Of a DNA stretch of 9,422 nucleotides, positions 1-5,820 are shown piece after piece. The DNA is from an uncultured Parabacteroides sp. (GTDB lineage Bacteria > Bacteroidota > Bacteroidia > Bacteroidales > Tannerellaceae), in NCBI GenBank assembly GCA_900552415.1, contig USAD01000089.1:1-9422 (forward strand), read 5' to 3'. The position numbers and the translations under genes are program-made. Numbering within the stretch: the first letter of the stretch is position 1; each line of letters starts with the position of its first letter. The notes under the pieces are model-generated. The model worked only from the letters and a program-made list of their open reading frames with translations, was not told where the DNA came from and made no database searches.

Positions 1-58
1 CTTTCGCATTTGATTCTTCATCTGGAGCCATCGAGATGAAATTCTCTTTCATTGCCAT
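1..58 (-). CDS. 5' end of an unidentified gene, cut by the window edge
   Basis: An open frame begins with ATG at 58-56 on the minus strand and runs off the left edge after 19 codons (MAMKENFISMAPDEESNAK). It starts 73 nt downstream of the stop codon of the Hsp100 gene and has the same orientation, so it may belong to the same transcription unit. No clear Shine-Dalgarno precedes it, which is common in Bacteroidetes. The N-terminus is hydrophilic, without a signal peptide or membrane segment, so the product is probably cytoplasmic. I do not recognise the family from so short a stretch. A second in-frame ATG lies at codon 3. If the upstream ATPase is a ClpV/TssH homologue this could be another secretion-apparatus gene, but nothing visible here shows that. 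Confidence 0.5.
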   Translation of the reverse strand, partial: MAMKENFISMAPDEESNAK

Positions 59-111
59 AATTCAGTCTTGTTTTGTAATGGTTCAATATTTACTATTCTT
101 AATTCTTATTT

Positions 112-125
112 ACGTGTTAACACGT
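112..125. repeat. Perfect 14-bp palindrome between the Hsp100 gene and the next gene
   Basis: ACGTGTTAACACGT reads identically on both strands, in an AT-rich spacer just after the Hsp100 stop codon and 54 nt before the next minus-strand start. There is no T-run on the minus-strand side, so it is not a standard intrinsic terminator. It could be an operator, a transcript-end hairpin or chance. Confidence 0.55.
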
Positions 126-131
126 GTAATG

Positions 132-2570
132 CTATTTTACCACAAATTCTGGTACGCCTTCCTTCATCTGGACCTCGACCGTATTGCCCGACTTGATCTT
201 GCCGGAGATGATCAGTTTCGATAACGGATGGCGAAGCTCTTTCCGGATAATGCCGATGACGGGACGTGCGCCGTATTGCGGATTGTAACCCATCATGGCA
301 ATTTGTCGCTTGACTTCCGGACTGATTTCGAGTTTGATCTCTTGCTCTTCCAATAGCTTAAGCAATCCTTTCAGGTGGATGTCGAAGATTCGTGTCACGG
401 TCTCTTCCGTAATCGGTGAGAAGGGGACGATCTCCGTCAACCGGCCGAGGAACTCTGGCCTGAAATAGTTTTGCATGATCTCCATCAGGTCGTTGTTCTG
501 GGGAATCGCTCCTTTGTTGAACGAGTCGACGATGAATTGGCTGCCAATATTGGAAGTGAAGAGGATTAATGCGTTTGAGAAATCGCCCACACGTCCAAGA
601 CGGTCGTGAAGTTTTCCCTCGTCGAGTATCTGCAGGAACAGGTCGAATACCGACTTGTGTGCCTTTTCGATCTCGTCGAACAGGACGACCGAGTAGGGTT
701 TTTGGCGGATCTTGTTCACCAGTAAACCACCTTCCTCATAGCCGACGTAACCCGGAGGTGCTCCATAAAGCAAGGCCACGGAATGCTCTTCCTTAAATTC
801 CGACATATCGAAGCGGATGAGCGCCGATTCGTCTTCGAACAGGAAAGCGGCCAGCGCTTTCGACAATTCGGTCTTACCGGTTCCGGTCGGTCCAAGGAAG
901 AAGAAGGAGCCCATTGGTTGTCCTTTCTTGTTCAGGCCCGAACGCGATTCGAATACGGCGTCGAGGACGATTTTCACGGCGTGATCCTGACCGACGACCC
1001 GTTTCTTTAAGGTTGCCTCCGCATTGATCAACCGGTCGCGCTCTTTCGATTGCACTTTTCCTAAAGGAATACCGGTTTGCTTCGCGACAACGGCGAAGAG
1101 GTCCGCGCTCAAGAGCGTGGTTCGTTTCTCCTGGCTCAATTGAGCCAACTGTTCGAGTATTTTCTGGAGATAGTCAATGCGTTCCTTCACGGTCGTTATC
1201 TTGCTGAAGTCTACATCAGCGTCCAATTGGGCCATCAGGATACAGCTGACTTGGTTCATTAGCTTATAATGCAACCATTCCAGTTCAGTCATCAATTGAC
1301 TATCCTCCTCGTTACCTTGTCGGTTCGACAAGGTTGAGAGCTCTTCCTTGAGCAGAGCGATATCGTTGGTGGACATGTCGTTCATTGTTTTGACGAGCGC
1401 CATGGTCCGGTCGATCAGGTCGAACGCTGAGTCAGGCAGCGCCTTTTCTGTCAGATAGCGTTTGGCCAGGCGAATCGCCTCTATCATAACTGGTTCTTCT
1501 ATTCCCAAATGATGGTATTCGGAATAGGTACCCAACGCGCCTTTCAATATGCGTAAACAGAGATTTGCGTTTGGCTCTTCGAGTGTAATTTTCTCGAGCT
1601 TTGTGACAAATTCCTTATCTGTTTCTATGTTTTTTGTATAACCGTCGATCGAGGCTGTGCAAAGCAGCAGCAGGCCTCCTTTAGCCAATTCTTGCTTGAG
1701 AATGGTTGAGGTGCCATAAAGATTGCTTTGCTTATCGAATAATTTGTCGATCGACTCGATGATCAGTATGGCATTGGGCTGTTCCTTGATCTCACGGATG
1801 AGATTCTTGAAACGATCCTCCAGCTCTCCTTTGTAGGAGGCGTCGGCGCCAATACCCGCAAGATCGAGCTCGTAGGCGGTCGCGTTGTCCAGGAAAGAGG
1901 GGATGTGTCCCTCATTCAATCGCTTGACAAATGCGTTTATCAGTGCTGTTTTTCCGACACCAGCCTCACCCGTGATCAACAAGTTCGATTTCGTCTTACG
2001 TCCAAGAATCTCAAAAATAGTCGATATCTCATTCTCGAAACCGACGACAGGCCCAATCTTCCCATTGCGGGCTTCCTCAATTTTGTTAATACAGTATTTA
2101 CTGATAAGGCCACCGTTCCTGGATGGACTTTTGGGGCTTGGACTATTTGCGGGCGTAGAGGCAGATGGTTGTCCGATTCGCTCGCATATCTCAGCAGCGT
2201 TGAGCGGCAGGGTTTTTAATTGCTCGAACGTGAATCCGACTCCGGGCGTTACCAGCGAGGCCAATACGCAGACCGGCTCGCATTCATTCATTCCAAATTT
2301 TTCCTTGTAGGCGTCGGCCTCTTCCATGACCGCTATTGCCTCTTCGGAATAATCCAGGTCTTTCTGGGGTCTTGGTGCTCGTGGCGATAATTGCATCTGT
2401 ACGTCCGCCCATTCCTGGAGATAATAATAATCCTTGTCAAGCTCACTTTCTATGAAATGAACCAGGCCCATGCTTTTGTGCAGAACAGCCTTGAACAAGT
2501 GGGATGGGTAAATCGCGTCACTGCAATATTCTTCGGCGAAGGAGTTTGCTATGTTTTTGATGTTGTTCAT
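132..2570 (-). CDS. Hsp100/Clp-family AAA+ ATPase with degenerate D1 module (ClpB/ClpV-like)
   Basis: 812 aa, cytoplasmic, two AAA+ modules. Residues 1-130 form a divergent Clp N-domain; 134-152 are a Ser/Pro-rich linker. D1 has Walker A GEAGVGKT at 201-208 and a pore-loop tyrosine at 246, but Walker B reads IIES (270-273) where the family has hhDE, and the arginine-finger pair is replaced by Thr323-Lys324. A short coiled middle region spans about 400-485. D2 is canonical: Walker A GPTGTGKT at 560-567, Walker B FDE at 631-633, pore loop GYVG at 607-610, arginine finger Arg710, sensor-2 GAR at 767-769. After the FTSN motif (671-674) no [LIV]GF/L loop for ClpP docking is seen. Family knowledge makes it a protein-threading unfoldase. 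Lack of the ClpP loop plus a middle region shorter than in ClpB suggests a ClpV/TssH-like protein, which is inference. It has its own promoter. Confidence 0.93.
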   Translation of the reverse strand: MNNIKNIANSFAEEYCSDAIYPSHLFKAVLHKSMGLVHFIESELDKDYYYLQEWADVQMQLSPRAPRPQKDLDYSEEAIAVMEEADAYKEKFGMNECEPVCVLASLVTPGVGFTFEQLKTLPLNAAEICERIGQPSASTPANSPSPKSPSRNGGLISKYCINKIEEARNGKIGPVVGFENEISTIFEILGRKTKSNLLITGEAGVGKTALINAFVKRLNEGHIPSFLDNATAYELDLAGIGADASYKGELEDRFKNLIREIKEQPNAILIIESIDKLFDKQSNLYGTSTILKQELAKGGLLLLCTASIDGYTKNIETDKEFVTKLEKITLEEPNANLCLRILKGALGTYSEYHHLGIEEPVMIEAIRLAKRYLTEKALPDSAFDLIDRTMALVKTMNDMSTNDIALLKEELSTLSNRQGNEEDSQLMTELEWLHYKLMNQVSCILMAQLDADVDFSKITTVKERIDYLQKILEQLAQLSQEKRTTLLSADLFAVVAKQTGIPLGKVQSKERDRLINAEATLKKRVVGQDHAVKIVLDAVFESRSGLNKKGQPMGSFFFLGPTGTGKTELSKALAAFLFEDESALIRFDMSEFKEEHSVALLYGAPPGYVGYEEGGLLVNKIRQKPYSVVLFDEIEKAHKSVFDLFLQILDEGKLHDRLGRVGDFSNALILFTSNIGSQFIVDSFNKGAIPQNNDLMEIMQNYFRPEFLGRLTEIVPFSPITEETVTRIFDIHLKGLLKLLEEQEIKLEISPEVKRQIAMMGYNPQYGARPVIGIIRKELRHPLSKLIISGKIKSGNTVEVQMKEGVPEFVVK

Positions 2571-2607
2571 AGTGCGTTTCTTTGAACAAGTTGTTATTTG
2601 TTTCTCG

Positions 2608-2636
2608 CAAATATAAACGAAAAAATGAAATACAAA
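2608..2636 (-). promoter_or_regulatory. Bacteroidetes-type promoter for the Hsp100 gene
   Basis: On the minus strand a TTTG (2636-2633) is followed after 17 nt by TATATTTG (2615-2608), a perfect TAnnTTTG -7 box. Transcription would begin near 2601, giving a 5' leader of about 30 nt. Confidence 0.6.
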
Positions 2637-2841
2637 TGAAGATGCGGGCTTTTTTATTTTTCATGATAGAATTAAGGTTGTGTTTAATTTAACATTGGAG
2701 TTCCTTATTTCGGGGGATAAGGGTTAAACTTTTTTAAATTCTGGACAATTATCGGAAATATAATGACCAATAGCTATGTTGTATAACATTATGTATTATA
2801 TTCGCGTTGTGTTTTTCATGGTATTAGATTTAAGGTTAACA

Positions 2842-2862
2842 ATGGAAATTGGCTGTCCGTGA
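2842..2862 (+). other. Candidate six-codon mini-ORF overlapping a terminator
   Basis: ATG at 2842 encodes MEIGCP and stops at TGA 2860-2862. An AAGG lies 6 nt before the ATG. The last three sense codons and the stop lie inside the terminator hairpin, the geometry of a translated leader that could affect hairpin formation. An ORF this short is easily produced by chance. Confidence 0.2.
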
Positions 2863-2877
2863 GGATGGCCTTTTTTT
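2851..2877 (+). terminator. Strong intrinsic terminator upstream of holB, with no obvious gene before it
   Basis: GGCTGTCC (2851-2858) pairs with GGATGGCC (2863-2870) over 8 bp, including two G-T wobbles, around a GTGA loop, and is followed directly by seven T residues. No plus-strand gene precedes it: the Hsp100 gene on the left is transcribed the other way. It therefore ends either a short non-coding RNA starting in the spacer or an attenuated leader transcript of holB. Confidence 0.7.
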
Positions 2878-2969
2878 GTTTATGGACGATCGGATTGCGA
2901 AAGATTTCATGTATCTTCGCTTTCGGTTGTCTTATAATATAATGTATAATTCTCAAGGAGTATTTTGTT

Positions 2970-4097
2970 ATGTATTTTAGGGATGTCGTTGGACAGGAAG
3001 AGGTGAAGGCGCATTTGATCCGCTCCGTTCAGAATGGTGTTGTGCCTCATGCGCTTTTGTTTTCGGAGCGGGAAGGATATGGCGCTTTTCCGCTGGCCTT
3101 GGCTTACGCTCGCTATCTGAATTGCGCGAACCGGACGGGAACGGATGCCTGTGGGCATTGCCCGTCATGCCTGAAATACGATGAGTTGGCTCATCCGGAT
3201 TTGCATTTCGTTTTCCCGATTGTGGCCAAGAAAGATAAGAAAAAGGAGATCTGTGATGATTATCTACCCGAATGGCGTGAGTTCTTGCGGAAGAGCCCCT
3301 ATTTCTCATTGGATGACTGGTTGGATTTTATTGAGGCCGGAAATTCGCAAGCGATTATCTATGCCCGTGAGAGCGATGAGATTATCCATAAGTTAAGCCT
3401 GAAGACTTATGAGGCGGATTATCGGGTGCTTTTGGTCTGGCTGCCCGAAAGGTTGCATCCCTCATGCGCGAACAAGCTGCTTAAGTTAGTCGAGGAGCCG
3501 CCGGCGAATACGGCGATTATCATGGTGTCGGAAGAGCCGGACGCGGTTTTGGGTACGATCCTGTCGAGGACACAACGAATTCAGTTGAGGCCGATCGAGA
3601 CGGAGCTTATGCGTTCGGCCCTGCGTGAGCGTTTTGGATTGTCGCCTGATGACGCGGGGCAGGTGGCTCATCTTTCGGCTGGTAGCTTTACGGAAGCGAT
3701 CCGGGTGATTAGTCTTGATGAGGAGAATCGTCTTTTCCTGGAGTTTTTCAAGAATATGATGCGCGACTCGTGGGCCCGAAATGTCCGGGGTATGAAAGCC
3801 ATGTCTGATGAATTGGCTACGATCGGGCGTGAGCGACAGAAAAATTTCCTGGCCTATTGCCAACATTTGTTACGGGAGAATTTCATGTGCCGTTTCCGGT
3901 CGCCCGAGATGAATTATATGAACCGTGAGGAGAATAATTTCGCCATGAAGTTCGCTCCTTTTATTAATGAGCGAAACGTGATGGATATTATGGAGGAGTT
4001 GGCCCGAGCTGAGGCGCACGTCGGGCAGAATGTCAATGCCAAGATGGTCTTTTTTGATTTGTCTTTACGCCTGGCCGTATTGATTCGGCGTGCGTGA
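2970..4097 (+). CDS. holB: DNA polymerase III subunit delta-prime (clamp loader)
   Basis: 375 aa. The product is part of the clamp loader that places the sliding clamp on DNA at the replication fork. The N-terminal AAA+ fold opens with the family-typical FRDVVGQEEVK (3-13). The P-loop position reads SEREGYGAF (32-40) without the GKT lysine, as expected for delta-prime, which does not hydrolyse ATP. A zinc knuckle follows: Cys52, Cys61, Cys64 and Cys67. An insertion of about 50 residues (76-130, KKDKKK at 87-92) then separates it from the rest of the fold. NKLLKLVEEPP (168-178) is highly conserved, and SRT at 199-201 corresponds to the SRC motif of clamp-loader subunits. The C-terminal half is a helical collar. 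The ATG at 2970 is supported by AAGGAG at 2955-2960 with a 9-nt spacer. A hairpin terminator follows, so it seems monocistronic. Codon use resembles the neighbours. Confidence 0.95.
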   Translation: MYFRDVVGQEEVKAHLIRSVQNGVVPHALLFSEREGYGAFPLALAYARYLNCANRTGTDACGHCPSCLKYDELAHPDLHFVFPIVAKKDKKKEICDDYLPEWREFLRKSPYFSLDDWLDFIEAGNSQAIIYARESDEIIHKLSLKTYEADYRVLLVWLPERLHPSCANKLLKLVEEPPANTAIIMVSEEPDAVLGTILSRTQRIQLRPIETELMRSALRERFGLSPDDAGQVAHLSAGSFTEAIRVISLDEENRLFLEFFKNMMRDSWARNVRGMKAMSDELATIGRERQKNFLAYCQHLLRENFMCRFRSPEMNYMNREENNFAMKFAPFINERNVMDIMEELARAEAHVGQNVNAKMVFFDLSLRLAVLIRRA

Positions 4098-4109
4098 AAC
4101 AGCCAAGGC

Positions 4110-4170
4110 TTAGGGGGATGATGTTTCTCTTTCCTTTTTATGGATCGGATCATCCCCCTAAACTTTTATT
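4110..4170 (+). terminator. Hairpin terminator after holB
   Basis: A perfect 13-bp inverted repeat, TTAGGGGGATGAT (4110-4122) and ATCATCCCCCTAA (4149-4161), starts 12 nt after the holB stop. The loop is 26 nt and a TTTTATT tract follows at 4164-4170. The loop is longer than usual, but the stem is GC-rich and correctly placed. Confidence 0.65.
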
Positions 4171-4190
4171 CGCTTAGGTACATACCAGCT

Positions 4191-4282
4191 TCCAGTACTT
4201 CTTAGAGAGTACTCCAGTCCGATCAGCATCGGACTCCAGTACTTTCCTAATGGTACTGGAGTACTGTCCGGACAGTACTGGA
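4191..4282. repeat. Cluster of nested palindromes built on AGTACT
   Basis: AGTACT occurs five times (4194, 4208, 4238, 4260, 4274) in 92 bp, with a variant GGTACT at 4252. Nested in it are AGTCCGAT-CAGC-ATCGGACT (4216-4235), a 10-bp stem ACTCCAGTAC/GTACTGGAGT (4233-4242 and 4253-4262), and a perfect 20-bp palindrome centred between 4269 and 4270 (4260-4279). The cluster is bounded by a 9-bp inverted repeat TCCAGTACT/AGTACTGGA. ACATACC is directly repeated just outside and at the right edge (4180-4186, 4282-4288). No T-run follows on either strand, so it is not a plain terminator. It could be a REP-like or miniature mobile element, a structured 3' UTR of the small gene at 4314-4433, or a protein-binding array. 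Confidence 0.75.
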
Positions 4283-4313
4283 CATACCTTAGGACGAATT
4301 AGGACATGGCCGC

Positions 4314-4433
4314 TTACTTGCCGTTCATTTTCTTCTTGGTGCTCTTCAATGGCACCTCATGCTCCTCTTCCATATAAGAAGGACCATGCTTTTTTCCCGG
4401 CTTTTTCGGCTTTTTGTTGCCTGCAGCTCCCAT
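4314..4433 (-). CDS. Small lysine-rich protein of unknown function (39 aa)
   Basis: ATG at 4433-4431 opens a 39-codon frame ending in TAA at 4316-4314. A perfect AAGGAGG (4447-4441) sits 7 nt before the start, the best ribosome binding site in the window and the main reason to call this gene. The product is strongly basic: KKPKKPGKK at 7-15, an HGPSYMEEEHE centre (16-26, with the acidic EEE), and a KSTKKKMNGK tail (30-39). There is no signal peptide, membrane segment or cysteine; it is likely a disordered cytoplasmic protein that could bind RNA, DNA or ribosomes, which is inference from composition only. It has its own promoter candidate and lies antisense to the direction of holB and gldB. 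I do not recognise a named family. Confidence 0.72.
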   Translation of the reverse strand: MGAAGNKKPKKPGKKHGPSYMEEEHEVPLKSTKKKMNGK

Positions 4434-4461
4434 AGTGAAACCTCCTTGTTTATTAGTTTTA

Positions 4462-4492
4462 TGAATGTATATACGTATCGGAAAAGCCTCAA
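4462..4492 (-). promoter_or_regulatory. Candidate promoter for the small lysine-rich gene
   Basis: On the minus strand TTG (4492-4490) is followed after 20 nt by TACATTCA (4469-4462), a partial match to TAnnTTTG. Transcription would start near 4455, just upstream of the perfect Shine-Dalgarno. The rest of the spacer up to gldB (4493-4628) is AT-rich and shows no further gene. Confidence 0.35.
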
Positions 4493-4628
4493 TAAATGTG
4501 CCAAATGCTTGGATTCTGAGTTAAATTAGTTAAAATGATAGAATAAAAGGGAATTTATCTAAAGGCAATAAAAAAGGTTTCCGATCGTTGAATAAGCGTA
4601 TAAGGCATGAATTTTATAGGATTAGAAG

Positions 4629-5627
4629 ATGAGAAAAGGAATAATAGGATTGGTCTTGATCGGAATGATTGTTTCGGGATGCTCATGTCAGGAACGTCGC
4701 GACTCGGCGGCAGTCGTGTCAAATTCTTCGGTATCGATACACCGTTTTGACAAAGCTTTGTATCAGTATGCCTGTTCGGAGGACTCTTTGACGAGTGTGT
4801 TTCCTGAAGAGTATAAAGGCATGTTGGATTTGATCGGTCAGGCTGTGTTGAACATCTAATCGAGTGATGACGAGGCCCTTTGGCCGGAGGTAAGGCGTTA
4901 TTATTCGGAACCGACGTTGCGGAAGCTGTATCAGGACGCGATCCGGACTTATGATTCAATCCCTCGCTTGGAAGAGAAACTGACTGCCGGTTTCGCGTTC
5001 TTGAAGAGCGAGTTTCCCGGGATGAGGATTCCGAAGGTCTATATGCATGTCTCGGGATTTAACCAGAACGTGTTGGTGACCGACAGCTTGCTTTCGCTTT
5101 CGATCGATAAATATCTGGGGGCGGATTATCCTTTATATAAGGAGTTCTTTTATCCTGACCAACGCCGGCACATGTCGCCCATGTTTGTCCCTCAAGATTA
5201 TTTGCGTGGGTGGGTGATGGCCGAATATCCATTTGATGGCAATCCGGATGTTTTGCTGGATCGGATGGTGTATGAGGGAAAGCTTGTTTGCCTGGTTGCT
5301 GATGCGCTTAACTTAAATCCGGCGAAAATCATGGGGTATATGAAGGCTGAAGAGGATTGGTGTGAACAGAATGAGGAGATGGTTTGGCGTTCGATTATTG
5401 AGCGGAAACGGTTGTATACGCCCGACCGCCTGATGACGGCTACCTATTTTGATGGAACTTTTAATCGTCCGTTTGCTGAACAAGGCGCGCCCAGTCTTTT
5501 AGGTGCATGGCTTGGCTGGCGTATCGTTAAGTTATATATGGAAGAGACGGGTTGCTCGTATGCGGAATTGTTTGCCGAGAAAGATGCCCAGCGTATCTTG
5601 ACCTTATCGAAATACAAACCTTTTTAA
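4629..5627 (+). pseudogene. gldB: GldB-family lipoprotein interrupted by an in-frame TAA
   Basis: A single frame of 332 codons plus the final stop encodes a GldB-like protein, but codon 77 (4857-4859) is TAA. Before it lie a lipoprotein signal peptide (MRKGIIGLVLIGMIVSGC, lipobox VSGC, acylated Cys18) and the family's N-terminal helix region. After it, in the same frame and without any other stop, comes the conserved core: an SSDDEALWPEVRRYYSEPTL stretch, VYMHVSGFNQNV (about 137-148), SIDKYLGADYPLYKEFF (158-174), PQDYLRGWVMAEYPFDGN, LLDRMVYEGKL and a C-terminal GAWLGWRIVKLYME. Length with read-through is close to that of known GldB proteins. GldB is an essential gliding lipoprotein in Flavobacterium; non-gliding Bacteroidales keep homologues of unclear role. 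There is no frameshift, and codon use is unchanged on both sides, suggesting a recent mutation, a sequence error or recoding. A separate downstream protein would lack the signal peptide. Confidence 0.88.
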
Positions 5628-5649
5628 ATTGTCGGACTTTTTGTTGGGG

Positions 5650-5668
5650 AAAGAGGACCTCTTTTTTT
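5650..5668 (+). terminator. Weak intrinsic terminator candidate after gldB
   Basis: AAAGAG (5650-5655) pairs with CTCTTT (5659-5664) around a GAC loop and is followed by four more T residues, 22 nt after the gldB stop. The stem is short. Confidence 0.4.
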
Positions 5669-5679
5669 AAGGGGGATAT

Positions 5680-5714
5680 AAAAGAAAACCGTCCTATTCT
5701 CACGAACAAGACGG
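5680..5714 (-). terminator. Intrinsic terminator for the alpha/beta hydrolase gene
   Basis: Read on the minus strand, CCGTCTTGTTC pairs with GAATAGGACGG over 11 bp (two G-T wobbles) around a GTGA loop (5714-5689), and TTTTCTTTT follows (5688-5680). It lies about 107 nt beyond the hydrolase stop codon. The loop is the same tetraloop as in the terminator at 2851-2877. Confidence 0.65.
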
Positions 5715-5820
5715 ATAACCTTTGCTAACTTAATTCTAATACCATGAAAAACACTATATTTCTATAACAAGAGGTTTTCGTGTTCTGTTCATGGTGAATA
5801 TATTAAAAAATAATAATCTC
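5715..5820. other. Convergent spacer with a leader-like stretch and a seven-codon ORF
   Basis: On the plus strand a TAACCTTTGC, one base off a TAnnTTTG box, is followed by ATG at 5744 encoding MKNTIFL and then TAA (5765-5767). The arrangement resembles the 5' end of a Bacteroidetes gene with an exported product but goes nowhere. It may be a gene remnant, or simply the 3' untranslated part of the hydrolase transcript. Confidence 0.25.

Larger units (their letters stand above)
2571..2969. other. 399-nt divergent intergenic region
   Basis: This AT-rich spacer separates the minus-strand Hsp100 gene from plus-strand holB. It holds the Hsp100 promoter at its left end, a stand-alone plus-strand terminator at 2851-2877 and a small dyad (ATGTT-GTAT-AACAT, 2776-2789). 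Possible plus-strand -7 boxes occur at 2797-2804 (TATATTCG) and 2912-2919 (TATCTTCG), but the nearest upstream TTG lies only 15 and 14 nt away, shorter than the usual 17-23, so I do not call either a promoter. No longer gene is visible in it. Confidence 0.6.

Noticed and set aside
36..224. 62-aa plus-strand frame with a very hydrophobic N-terminus
   Set aside because: It overlaps the end of the Hsp100 gene in antisense and the following spacer; the hydrophobicity comes from T-rich DNA, and no ribosome binding site or promoter precedes it.
1885..2310. 141-aa plus-strand frame
   Set aside because: Antisense shadow of the well-supported Hsp100 gene, with no motif of its own.
2912..2919. TATCTTCG as the -7 box of a holB promoter
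   Set aside because: The nearest TTG is only 14 nt upstream, shorter than the usual 17-23 nt gap, and the box deviates at one conserved base.
3063..3089. Loss of the P-loop lysine in HolB as a novelty
   Set aside because: Delta-prime subunits normally lack a working nucleotide-binding site, so this is expected for the family.
4191..4282. CRISPR array
   Set aside because: The repeats are short, irregularly spaced palindromes without uniform spacers, and no cas gene is nearby.
4917..5627. Separate gene for the downstream part of gldB, starting at TTG 4917
   Set aside because: It is in the same frame as the upstream part and lies within conserved GldB sequence; no ribosome binding site supports an independent start.
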